Source: Alphaproteobacteria bacterium (GTDB taxonomy: Bacteria; Pseudomonadota; Alphaproteobacteria; Paracaedibacterales; JAKBAR01). From it: a DNA stretch of 6,952 bases. Below the pieces are notes generated by a model. The model made no database searches, was not told where the DNA came from, and saw only the letters and a program-made list of their open reading frames with translations. The position numbers and the translations under genes were made by a program. Below are positions 1-6,080 of the stretch, one piece after another. Location: assembly GCA_019745755.1 (NCBI GenBank), contig JAIESS010000067.1, positions 1 through 6,952 on the forward strand, given 5' to 3'. How positions within the stretch are numbered: position 1 is the first letter of the stretch; each line of letters opens with the position of its first letter.

Positions 1-91
1 GGCATGGAAATTTGCGAGAAAATTTTAATATTTTATTAGATTTTATCAGGTCTAGTTATAGCATAATTAGTAAAATATTTGGAAACTCGAA

Positions 92-430
92 ATGAAAAAA
101 CGAATTTTATATCTAACGACAATATCTTTTATAACTATTGAGAATTTTTCCATCGATGCCATGGCGTCACAAGGACGGAGCACTAGGGACAACCTAAGCT
201 GTACGGATTACTGTACTGTGGGCGGGAAAGAGGCTGTAAAACTCCCTGCTGCTTTTGGTATTGTGACACTCAATGGAAAGCTAAATGGGGAGAATCTAAA
301 GAAATGGCTTGAAAAAAATTTCCCTGCAGGAACAGAAGGCTCAATCACCGCCCTTATCAATAAACAAAAGGATCTCAGGAATTTCTTCTCGCAAGATAGT
401 GCGGTAGAAAATAACAAACTGCGCCATTGA
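92..430 (+). CDS. Exported protein of unknown function, probably 3'-truncated by an IS5 remnant
   Basis: Encodes 112 residues that I do not recognise. The N-terminus (MKKRILYLTTISFITIENFS, then IDAMAS) looks like a short Sec signal peptide with a lysine/arginine n-region, a hydrophobic core and likely cleavage after IDA (about residue 23). The mature part has two cysteines close together (about residues 37 and 41) and an amphipathic, lysine-rich second half. A GGAAA Shine-Dalgarno-like stretch at 81-85 lies 6 nt before the ATG and supports this start. The last three codons and the stop (about 421-430) coincide with the complement of the conserved C-Q-W-R codons of an IS5-type transposase on the opposite strand. 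The original C-terminus was therefore probably lost and the present stop comes from the insertion sequence. It may be a decaying gene. The reading frame and export signal are reasonably supported; the function is unknown. Confidence 0.6.
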   Translation: MKKRILYLTTISFITIENFSIDAMASQGRSTRDNLSCTDYCTVGGKEAVKLPAAFGIVTLNGKLNGENLKKWLEKNFPAGTEGSITALINKQKDLRNFFSQDSAVENNKLRH

Positions 431-570
431 CACCCTGTTTTGACAACATACAAAATCCCATTCACAAGGCTCAGGCGGCTATGGATCGCCCGATTCCCGT
501 AGTTCCCTGTGGAAAAATGATGCTTAATAACATCCCAATCACCGTCCCGCAAATTGCTTGGATATCCCAT
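421..570 (-). pseudogene. Truncated IS5-family transposase (DUF4096 N-terminal domain only)
   Basis: About 50 codons remain of the helical N-terminal domain that precedes the DDE catalytic core in IS5-type transposases. Recognisable pieces are the start MGYPSNLRDGDWDVIKHHF, then the typical segment LVNGILYVVKTGCQWR at residues 35-50. The family normally continues with a proline-containing linker (of the type LP-x-DFPPW), which is absent. The open frame runs on to 208, but that part is only the antisense of the neighbouring exported gene. None of the catalytic DDE residues remain, so the product cannot transpose. The start is fixed by a perfect AAGGAGG ribosome site (complement of 575-581) 4 nt upstream. 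An intact frame with a perfect ribosome site suggests the truncation is fairly recent. Confidence 0.75.
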
Positions 571-637
571 AAATCCTCCTTTTTACGAGAATTTATACCA
601 AATCTTCATCAATTTCTCAATCCATTAAGACAGACTC
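421..637 (-). mobile_element. 5' remnant of an IS5-family insertion sequence
   Basis: The fragment holds the transposase start, its strong ribosome site and about 55-60 bp of leader, and nothing downstream of codon 50. The inner boundary (about 418-423) is where transposase similarity stops and the upstream exported gene begins. The outer end is uncertain. On the minus strand the leader starts with GAGTCTGTCTTA (complement of 626-637), which resembles the GA-GTCTGT-type tips of some IS5 relatives, and I use it as a tentative terminal repeat. No matching right-hand end or target duplication is visible, so this is a deletion relic and not a mobile copy. Confidence 0.6.
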
Positions 638-724
638 TTATACCGCAAATCCAGTGAAAATGAGGAAATAGGTATACTTCAAGGAGTCCATTAGAGGGTT
701 ACAATAACACAGTGTTTTTTAGAT

Positions 725-764
725 AAAAACGGGAGGTGTAACAGCCTCCCCGTTTCTCTTTCTT
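725..764 (+). terminator. Rho-independent terminator
   Basis: AACGGGAGG (728-736) pairs with CCTCCCCGTT (745-754), leaving one bulged C and an 8-nt loop. A pyrimidine-rich TCTCTTTCTT tail follows on the plus strand. On the minus strand the same stem is followed by TTTTTATCT, so it could work in both directions, but no minus-strand gene runs into it. It most simply served the exported gene at 92-430 before the insertion sequence landed between them. It also insulates the sigma-54 promoter that starts 14 bp further on. Confidence 0.7.
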
Positions 765-777
765 CATAGAGTTTCTC

Positions 778-793
778 TGGCACAAAAATTGCA
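778..793 (+). promoter_or_regulatory. Sigma-54 (RpoN) -24/-12 promoter
   Basis: The sequence is TGGCAC, five A residues, then TTGCA. It matches the sigma-54 core consensus TGGCAC-N5-TTGCW at every specified base and has the obligatory 10-nt spacing between GG (779-780) and GC (791-792). Transcription would start near 804. That makes an ATG at 808 practically leaderless and favours the ATG at 832 of the lipoprotein gene. A small palindrome AACAC-A-GTGTT (706-716) lies about 93 bp upstream of the predicted start, at a distance usual for enhancer-binding activators; its role is guesswork. A sigma-54 promoter needs an RpoN and an AAA+ activator, neither of which is in this window. Confidence 0.6.
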
Positions 794-831
794 GTTATAC
801 ACCTTAGATGACCCACCATTATAGAGAATTC

Positions 832-1074
832 ATGCGCTACATGTGGTTTATTGCTCTTTTTTTCTTAGCAGGGTGCAATCCTTTTCGTTATATGGCGCCG
901 GATTCAGCAAGCATTCAAGAGTCTCACATGGCCCGCCGTGGTGAGCTTCCACCACCTTATCCTTTGTACTGTTATCATACGCTTGGTGATAAAATGTGCT
1001 ACGAAAAACCTCTTAAGACCGATGATCAGCGCTTGTCCGGTTATTACGGCCCAGCTCCTCGTCAGTATGAGTAA
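832..1074 (+). CDS. Small lipoprotein with paired Cys-Tyr motifs
   Basis: An 80-residue lipoprotein. The signal peptide MRYMWFIALFF ends in the lipobox L-A-G-C, with Cys15 as the lipidation and signal peptidase II site. The mature protein is short and proline-rich (ELPPPYP). It carries the segment PLYCYHTLGDKMCY (44-57), with two C-Y pairs that could form a disulfide, and ends near GYYGPAP (70-76). Small lipoproteins with a Y-C-Y-x-T-L-G ... C-Y ... G-Y-Y-G-P layout are familiar to me from alphaproteobacteria, where I know no function. The frame stays open up to an ATG at 808 (88 residues). I prefer 832 because the signal peptide then has standard proportions, AGAGAA precedes it at 823-828, and the sigma-54 start is predicted near 804. 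The gene is probably monocistronic, since 92 bp separate it from the next. Likely anchored to the inner or outer membrane, facing the periplasm. Confidence 0.75.
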   Translation: MRYMWFIALFFLAGCNPFRYMAPDSASIQESHMARRGELPPPYPLYCYHTLGDKMCYEKPLKTDDQRLSGYYGPAPRQYE

Positions 1075-1104
1075 AAATCGTCTTTAGAGCTAAGTGATTT
1101 TATT
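1074..1104 (+). terminator. Possible weak terminator hairpin after the lipoprotein gene
   Basis: AAAATC (1074-1079) can pair with GATTTT (1096-1101), with an inner CTTTAG/CTAAG arm around a very small AG loop, and ends in a short T run. It is poor in G+C and overlaps the stop codon, so it is at best a weak terminator and may be chance. Confidence 0.2.
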
Positions 1105-1166
1105 AAGCAAAAATTTATATTCTCCAGACATAATAAGAGGGATGTCATTTTTCTTAGGATCACGTT

Positions 1167-2003
1167 ATGTCTTACAGTTTTAAAATTCTTGTTTGTTTCC
1201 TTATCCTCCTGAGCAGTTTAAAAGCCCCCCTTGCATCCAACAAGGTAAGCGATCGAGGGATTCTTCATCATTTTGTGGATGAGTCCTTTCAACGCGTCAA
1301 ATTCTTGGTGCGCTTTGATGAAGAAGCCGGGTCAATTATGCCACGGGAATTAGGTCAATATATAGGAGCGCTCATTTTCCAGAAAAATCTTTTAGACCAT
1401 AACGAAACGGTTGACAAATGGGCCACAACAGAGGTGGAAGAATGGACTAAGGATCCTTGGCGCGATCTTAGCCAATCACCCCTTGTAAAGCATTTGTGGG
1501 AGTGTTTTGATAACCGTCCATTGCAAGCACTTTTAGCAAGGGAGCTTTGTAAACGTATTATTTTCCTTGATCCAAAGGAATTGACAGGCTCCACCTTTAA
1601 ACGGGAAATTGTACTGCGGGAGGATAGTGTGGCCATCCATCCGTGGCAGCCCACGTCATCCTTTAATGGTTTTTTTGAGGAGAGTGAGACACAAAGGAAT
1701 TTGGGTTATCATGAGGGCTATTATGATAATGAATCAGAAACACAACCCATTCTTCATTTCATGATGGATAATGATATGGATTTATTTGACTACGTTGTTC
1801 AACAAATTCAAAAACCAGAGGTGCGTGCCGTATGGCCAGATCATTTTGATCCTCTCAGGGACGCTCTATTTCATGCTGTGATTGCATCAAAACCACATTT
1901 TGTTGAAAAACTCCGTCAGCATGATGTGGGGATTAATGAATTTTGTCAGATGTTTGCGTGCATGCAAAATAATGAGGCTATAATGAAACTCCTGAATGGG
2001 TAA
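1167..2003 (+). CDS. Exported F-box-like/ankyrin-like protein, tandem paralogue 1
   Basis: Encodes 278 residues with a signal peptide (hydrophobic core about residues 6-19, likely cleavage after PLA, about 23). It has no confident family. Residues 57-85 (core IMPREL-GQYIGALIF, then DKW) follow the hydrophobic spacing of an F-box: L/M-P-x-E, then I-G-x-L, then a late K-W. A second conserved block is ALLARELCKRIIFLDP (121-136). Residues 190-257 look like divergent ankyrin repeats: QPILHFMMDNDMDLFDYVVQ, then DALFHAVIASKPHFVEKLR followed by DVGIN, which mimics the ankyrin pattern ending in G-A-D-V-N. The next gene, 36 bp downstream, encodes a clear paralogue, so the two are probably cotranscribed. 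AGGA at 1156-1159, 7 nt before the ATG, supports the start. A CATAAT at 1129-1134 could be a -10 element but lacks a convincing -35. Whether it acts in the periplasm or is passed to a host cell cannot be told from sequence. Confidence 0.7.
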   Translation: MSYSFKILVCFLILLSSLKAPLASNKVSDRGILHHFVDESFQRVKFLVRFDEEAGSIMPRELGQYIGALIFQKNLLDHNETVDKWATTEVEEWTKDPWRDLSQSPLVKHLWECFDNRPLQALLARELCKRIIFLDPKELTGSTFKREIVLREDSVAIHPWQPTSSFNGFFEESETQRNLGYHEGYYDNESETQPILHFMMDNDMDLFDYVVQQIQKPEVRAVWPDHFDPLRDALFHAVIASKPHFVEKLRQHDVGINEFCQMFACMQNNEAIMKLLNG

Positions 2004-2039
2004 TAATAGCAACATTATTTTTAAAAAAGTGATGGATGT

Positions 2040-2987
2040 ATGGGAAGAATCATTGTTGGATTAGTGTGTGGAGTATTGCTATGGGGAAGTGATATTTGGG
2101 CTATGGAAAAGGATCCATCGACGGAGCTAAGTCATCTTTTGACATGTGCAAACAATAAACAAATGCTTGTGAGGGAGGAGGCGTCTAAATATCAGATAAT
2201 GTTACCTGCAGAAGTCGCTTGCTACATCGGTTGTTTCCTATACTATCTTGATCACGATTCTTTTGCAAAAGAATGGGCGGAAAAGGAAGTAAGTCAATGG
2301 CACGCTCATCAAAATAAGAAAAATGGAGAATGGGAAGAGCTTAATCAAAATGGTGTGCGTTTTCTGATTTCTTCTGAGGAAGACAAACCTCCGCTTGTGT
2401 GCCATCTGGACATTATTTTGGACGATATCGAAGTGAATGAATACTCTCTTCACACCCTTTTTTCGCGTTATGTTGCCAAATGGATTATCATGTTTGATCC
2501 GTCTCAAGTGATCGGTCGGATGATGAGTCGTCTGCCAAATGCTTTGGAGGATTCGCAATCCATGGCGATGAGCAATGCTGATATATCAATGGAATTATCA
2601 CCGCATCTATTGCACGATATCAATGTTTCTGTTGCATCAATTGAAGCGATTGAAGAAAGAGACGAGAGCGAGTTCGACAGCCTTGATAGCGATGTGGATG
2701 AATGGTTTGTTGAGAATTCTAAAGCTAAGGAACCCATTCTTTACGTTATTATTAAGCATCACATGATGGGTCTTTTTAACGTTGCTCTTTTTAAACTTAA
2801 GGAGGTTCAAAATATTCTTGCATCAGCGAACAATGTATCATCAAAAATCGATCAAGAGACCATTAATAATGCCAAAGACTATAAGCTGCATTTTCTTCAA
2901 GCTATGCAGCCTTACAACACGCCAAATAATCTGTATTTTTTGAGGTTCAAAAATATCTTAGATGAATCTATGAGGGAAAACTTTTAA
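2040..2987 (+). CDS. Exported F-box-like/ankyrin-like protein, tandem paralogue 2
   Basis: Encodes 315 residues with a signal peptide MGRIIVGLVCGVLLWGSDIWA, likely cleaved after Ala21 just before MEKD. It aligns with the preceding gene product along most of its length. LVR ... IMLPAEVACYIGCFLYYL (43-70) matches LVR ... IMPRELGQYIGALIF; KEWAEKEVSQW (77-87) matches DKWATTEVEEW; LFSRYVAKWIIMFDP (140-154) matches LLARELCKRIIFLDP; KEPILYVIIKHHMMGLFNVAL (230-250) matches the ankyrin-like helix pair. Here the first block is an even better F-box lookalike (L-P-A-E-V-x(3)-I). A strongly acidic stretch rich in E, D and S (about 203-226) and a longer C-terminal tail are not shared. No strong Shine-Dalgarno precedes the ATG (only the GATGGATG context), so translation may depend partly on the upstream gene 36 bp away. 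Function unknown; a host-directed or surface role is inference only. Confidence 0.7.
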   Translation: MGRIIVGLVCGVLLWGSDIWAMEKDPSTELSHLLTCANNKQMLVREEASKYQIMLPAEVACYIGCFLYYLDHDSFAKEWAEKEVSQWHAHQNKKNGEWEELNQNGVRFLISSEEDKPPLVCHLDIILDDIEVNEYSLHTLFSRYVAKWIIMFDPSQVIGRMMSRLPNALEDSQSMAMSNADISMELSPHLLHDINVSVASIEAIEERDESEFDSLDSDVDEWFVENSKAKEPILYVIIKHHMMGLFNVALFKLKEVQNILASANNVSSKIDQETINNAKDYKLHFLQAMQPYNTPNNLYFLRFKNILDESMRENF

Positions 2988-2999
2988 TAAGCTTCAGGC

Positions 3000-3080
3000 T
3001 CATGAATCCTGGTGCACATGATCGTGGTGGTGATAGGGGGCTAGGTTTTCGACGACATGGCCTCCAGGCACATTAATGTA
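3000..3080 (-). other. Short His-rich coding-like remnant in the convergent spacer
   Basis: The spacer between the convergent genes (2988-3140) has no strong terminator. On the minus strand, 26 sense codons between two stops read YINVPGGHVVENLAPY followed by HHHDHVHQDS and a stop. The PGGHVVENL run and the His/Asp-rich tail look like a real protein C-terminus. There is no start codon with a ribosome site, so it would be a pseudogene tail. A chance reading is quite possible at this length. Confidence 0.2.
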
Positions 3081-3140
3081 TTAGGGGTTTTTTACAATTG
3101 AATCACTAAGATGTCTTGAAAATTTCTCATATTTTCCTCT

Positions 3141-4178
3141 CTATAGCTTCGCTTTCTTCTCGTTCACTTTTTCATTCTCATCATGATGAATCAATATTCT
3201 CATGCTCATAAGAGCGCTACGCATAAGATCATCCTTTGCAAGAAAAAGATCATGGGGAATCTGATTATTTTTGTGGAAAATAACAGGAATATTGGGCCCC
3301 TTAAAATATCTATCATGGTGCCGTGCATCAATAATATCATCATCCGGAAAACTAATAACCCCAAGGCGTACTGGTGGAAGCGTCATGTCGCGTGCTTGGT
3401 AGGATGCTTTGAGGGCTGCATGCAACCACCCCCATGTTACGCCTGAAGAAGCTTGCTTATGATTCGTTTGTAAATCATCGCATAAAGCTTTTACTTTTTC
3501 TGGGTCTACATTTTTACGGCTGAGCAAGATTTTTTTATACTCCTCTTGATTATAGTTCCCTTGACCAAAGGCATAGTTATAACCGTAACCAAGGCGACAA
3601 ACCGCCAATGACAGGTAATATGCTCCCCACTCAGGTAAAGGAAAGGTCGGAAATCCCATCATAGGTGCTATTAGAATAAGTGAACGTACCCGGGTTGGGT
3701 TTTTATGGGTATAGTGCATCAAAATATTTCCCCCCATGGAAAGGCCCATCATATCAAGGGGCCGATTATCTCGAATAACGCGTTGAATAAATTCCTGAAG
3801 ATACGTCACATACTGATTAAAATGATCAATATGAATGGGAATGGAGGGGGCACTAAGGGGAGAAAATCCCTGGCATGGCCAATCCATAGAAGCAAGGCGA
3901 TGTGTTGGGTAGATGTCCCGAATAACCTCAATTTGACGTCGATACTCGTCAATACATCCTCCCTTTCCAAATTGTAGGACAAGGGTGGGCGACAGAGTTT
4001 CTCTTGGCAGTTGGAGCGCGTTTTCGTCTATGGATGGCCATAAGCAGTAGTTAAGTTTACGTCCGTCATGGGCTTCAAAGGAAGAAAGAGGGGGCATCTC
4101 CTCTTTCTCACGGTCCATGGACTGTCCATCAGTACAAAGCCACGAAAGTAAAAATATTAAAATCATTGGCTGGAACAT
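3141..4178 (-). CDS. Exported alpha/beta-hydrolase, monoacylglycerol lipase/lysophospholipase type
   Basis: Encodes 345 residues of the serine hydrolase superfamily (Hydrolase_4/PldB-like), expected to cleave an ester such as a lysophospholipid or monoacylglycerol. The nucleophile elbow G-L-S-M-G (145-149) puts the catalytic Ser at 147. The acid is probably one of the aspartates in FPDDDIID (278-284), and the His is His309 in QIPHDLFL. The oxyanion strand usually begins HG; here it reads LQFGKGGCIDEY (68-79). The usual D-x-R-G-H-G-x-S is DWPCQGFS (99-106). A short hydrophobic N-terminus (ILIFLLSWLC, then a likely cut near QS-MDRE at about 20) suggests export; a lipoprotein is unlikely because the region around Cys15 is not a clean lipobox. 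An AGGGAGAAG ribosome site precedes the ATG by about 10 nt. The gene starts 27 bp after the 532-residue exported protein gene and is probably cotranscribed with it. The C-terminus ends in a charged, lysine-rich tail. The substrate is unknown. Confidence 0.8.
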   Translation of the reverse strand: MFQPMILIFLLSWLCTDGQSMDREKEEMPPLSSFEAHDGRKLNYCLWPSIDENALQLPRETLSPTLVLQFGKGGCIDEYRRQIEVIRDIYPTHRLASMDWPCQGFSPLSAPSIPIHIDHFNQYVTYLQEFIQRVIRDNRPLDMMGLSMGGNILMHYTHKNPTRVRSLILIAPMMGFPTFPLPEWGAYYLSLAVCRLGYGYNYAFGQGNYNQEEYKKILLSRKNVDPEKVKALCDDLQTNHKQASSGVTWGWLHAALKASYQARDMTLPPVRLGVISFPDDDIIDARHHDRYFKGPNIPVIFHKNNQIPHDLFLAKDDLMRSALMSMRILIHHDENEKVNEKKAKL

Positions 4179-4205
4179 AAAACGATCTTCTCCCTCTTGA
4201 TGTTT

Positions 4206-5804
4206 TTAGATCAGCTTCATCGTCGTGTAGTGATAGTCTAAAAAGTTCGCATAGTGGGCATAGGTTTCTTTATTTCTCTCACTTGGTGTTGAACGCAGTA
4301 AATCAAGAATGGCGTGTTGAGCCGTTGGATTGTTAGCCTCATTTGCAAGAATAAAAAGCTCATTCCATGTTTCAACCTCTGAGGCCCCCGTGGTTCCAAA
4401 ATGCACGGCATAGGCCATGTCATCATCATAGGTTTCTAGTTTCGTGTTTTTATAGGCAGCATCCCAAAACAACTTAATGGTACCCTTTAATACTGTCACC
4501 CAATACATTTGTGCTGTATTAGGAACCTTTGTTGATGGATTGTCAGGAAAAAGAAGGGCCCTAAGCTGTTCTCCACGTTGCGCGGGTGTAACGGGTAAAT
4601 TATTCCCTGTAAGCCTGGATAGAGCCACAGCTTTAATATTACGCACAGCCTGAGCACCATCATTATTCTTGGACAACTCAAGCGTCGTCAAGAGGGTATC
4701 GATATCACGCAATTGATCCATGAGCGATGTACGTGCGTTCAAGTAATGCATAGCAAGCGCGCCGTAGTAACTATAAGAATCTTCCCCTTTTGTATGGGCA
4801 CTCAAGGCTAAATGAGAAATCATCTGGTCTCCTAAGGTCTGATCCTCTAGCACCATGCCTTTCTCAATAAGAAGACGTGTAAGAACCTGCTGTACTTTTT
4901 CGGTCCCAATACTTGTCGTAAGCACAGAAGCAATAAATTGTTGAGCCTTGGGGTGGGGCAAAAAGTCAAAAATACCGGTGCGTTTTTCAGGGTTACCCGA
5001 TCCCTCAATGAGTGGGCGTATCAGGGATTCATCCGTATAGACGCTCTCGCCTTTAAGCAAAGCATCACAGAGGTGCTGCACCCGTGCCTTATCACCGATA
5101 GGAACGCCCGGCCCATCATCCTTTCCTTGAAGGACTGTATCACTATGGCCCACCCCGAACGTATGATGCCATAACTCCATGGCGGGCTCAAATCCAGTGC
5201 GTGCTAGATTTTCAAGATTAACGACATGATTTTTCTCAGCAAGATATGGTTGAGTGCTTCGTTTAAGTTCAGACACGTAAAATACAGCGGATTTTTCATC
5301 TATGAGTATTGGAGGCGAACCTTCTGCTTCTGATTTTTGATACGCTCCATCTCCGATACCCCAAAGGGCGAATGATTTTACTTTGGTATCTTTTGCATCA
5401 GTGTATATAAAGGATGAAAACCGCTTTCCCTCATCGTCAGAGGGCTCAATACCCTTATCTGATCTTGTGCCTATGGCGGAGAGTTCATGTCGAAGTTGTT
5501 TAATGAGAGTTATAGGGGCCTCTTTTTTCACACCGTGAATGGGATCCGTATCGGGGGAGTCGAAAAAAATATAAAAAACATCAGGCTTAAAATCCTTGAT
5601 GCCCTTTTCCATAGCACGTTGCTCATCAAACATGGCTGATGTCTCTGTCACCCCATGCCCAATGACCCAGGTTATTCTTTGTTGTAAGCTGTACAACGAC
5701 TGTGCCTTTGTTTTATTTTCAAGAGGTGCATCATCCATAGCCAACAGATGTGTAGGAGAAAAAATGGATGTAAGAAGGATCATGGCAAGGGTGGCTTTTT
5801 TCAT
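4206..5804 (-). CDS. Large exported protein of unknown function
   Basis: Encodes 532 residues with a clear signal peptide (MKKATLAMILLTSIF core, likely cleavage after HLLA at Ala22, before MDDA). I do not recognise a family. Residues about 44-180 alternate predicted strands and helices: TWVIGHGVTET (45-55), DVFYIFFDSPDTD (75-87), SFALWGIGDGAY (144-155), SAVFYVSEL (172-180). A middle region has LWHHTFGVGHSDT (211-223) with three histidines. From about 240 to the end it appears mostly helical, perhaps a helical-repeat domain (for example ALAMHYLNARTSLMDQLRDI). No catalytic signature can be named. GGAGA at 5811-5815, 6 nt from the ATG, fixes the start. It is the first gene of a probable two-gene operon with the alpha/beta-hydrolase, so the two may act together in the periplasm or outside the cell. 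The AT-rich leader upstream must hold its promoter, but no convincing -35/-10 pair stands out. Confidence 0.75.
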   Translation of the reverse strand: MKKATLAMILLTSIFSPTHLLAMDDAPLENKTKAQSLYSLQQRITWVIGHGVTETSAMFDEQRAMEKGIKDFKPDVFYIFFDSPDTDPIHGVKKEAPITLIKQLRHELSAIGTRSDKGIEPSDDEGKRFSSFIYTDAKDTKVKSFALWGIGDGAYQKSEAEGSPPILIDEKSAVFYVSELKRSTQPYLAEKNHVVNLENLARTGFEPAMELWHHTFGVGHSDTVLQGKDDGPGVPIGDKARVQHLCDALLKGESVYTDESLIRPLIEGSGNPEKRTGIFDFLPHPKAQQFIASVLTTSIGTEKVQQVLTRLLIEKGMVLEDQTLGDQMISHLALSAHTKGEDSYSYYGALAMHYLNARTSLMDQLRDIDTLLTTLELSKNNDGAQAVRNIKAVALSRLTGNNLPVTPAQRGEQLRALLFPDNPSTKVPNTAQMYWVTVLKGTIKLFWDAAYKNTKLETYDDDMAYAVHFGTTGASEVETWNELFILANEANNPTAQHAILDLLRSTPSERNKETYAHYANFLDYHYTTMKLI

Positions 5805-5943
5805 AAAAATTCTCCAAAAAAAATTTACATGTGCAGCGTTTTAAATAGCTTTTTTTCTCTGAAAAAGCATTTATCAATCAATTTTAATAAAATTTTATTG
5901 TTCTTGAAAAGATCTTTCTGGACTTCTCTACCTTTGTGCTTCC

Positions 5944-5960
5944 TTTTTTTTGGGGGGGGG
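5944..5960. repeat. T8G9 homopolymer block in the operon leader
   Basis: Eight T followed directly by nine G on the plus strand, about 140-156 bp upstream of the start of the 532-residue protein gene. The rest of the 5805-6029 spacer is AT-rich and I find no supported gene in it. Long G tracts change length by slippage and can alter promoter spacing, but here no promoter elements can be placed around it. A sequencing length error is an ordinary alternative. Confidence 0.6.
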
Positions 5961-6029
5961 ATTAATGGCACATTTTTTCCTCTCGGGACCCAACTACACT
6001 TAATACTGCTGGTAATGCCCAAGTATTAA

Positions 6030-6069
6030 AAATATGAGAAAACACCTCATCACACTAACGTGATGAGGT
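6030..6069 (-). terminator. Rho-independent terminator of the MFS gene
   Basis: A perfect 10-bp stem, ACCTCATCAC (6044-6053) with GTGATGAGGT (6060-6069), closes a 6-nt loop. On the minus strand it is followed by GTTTTCTCATATTTTTA, a T-rich tail. It begins 11 bp after the stop codon of the transporter gene. This makes the transporter and the 532-residue protein gene separate transcription units. Confidence 0.8.
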
Positions 6070-6080
6070 ATAGGACGTGT

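Noticed and set aside
1..91. Sigma-70 promoter upstream of the first gene (for example CATAAT at 62-67)
   Set aside because: The region is so AT-rich that -10-like hexamers are expected, and no -35 hexamer sits at a suitable distance.
208..420. Continuation of the minus-strand transposase frame past codon 50
   Set aside because: Similarity to IS5 transposases stops at the C-Q-W-R motif. The rest is antisense to the exported gene, with no transposase features.
427..657. Plus-strand open frame of 76 codons over the IS remnant
   Set aside because: It is the antisense of the transposase start and IS leader. It has no ribosome site and its composition does not look like a protein.
808..831. Upstream ATG of the lipoprotein gene as its start
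   Set aside because: No Shine-Dalgarno precedes it, it would lie about 4 nt from the predicted sigma-54 start, and it adds polar residues before a signal peptide that is already complete.
2991..3020. CAGG...CCTG hairpin as a bidirectional terminator between the convergent genes
   Set aside because: Only four base pairs with a nine-base loop and no T tract.
5748..6029. Overlapping open frames in the 5805-6029 spacer, including one across the T8G9 tract and a TTG-started minus-strand one
   Set aside because: The translations are low-complexity Lys/Phe/Leu-rich, lack ribosome sites, and the homopolymer itself keeps frames open. I treat the spacer as non-coding.
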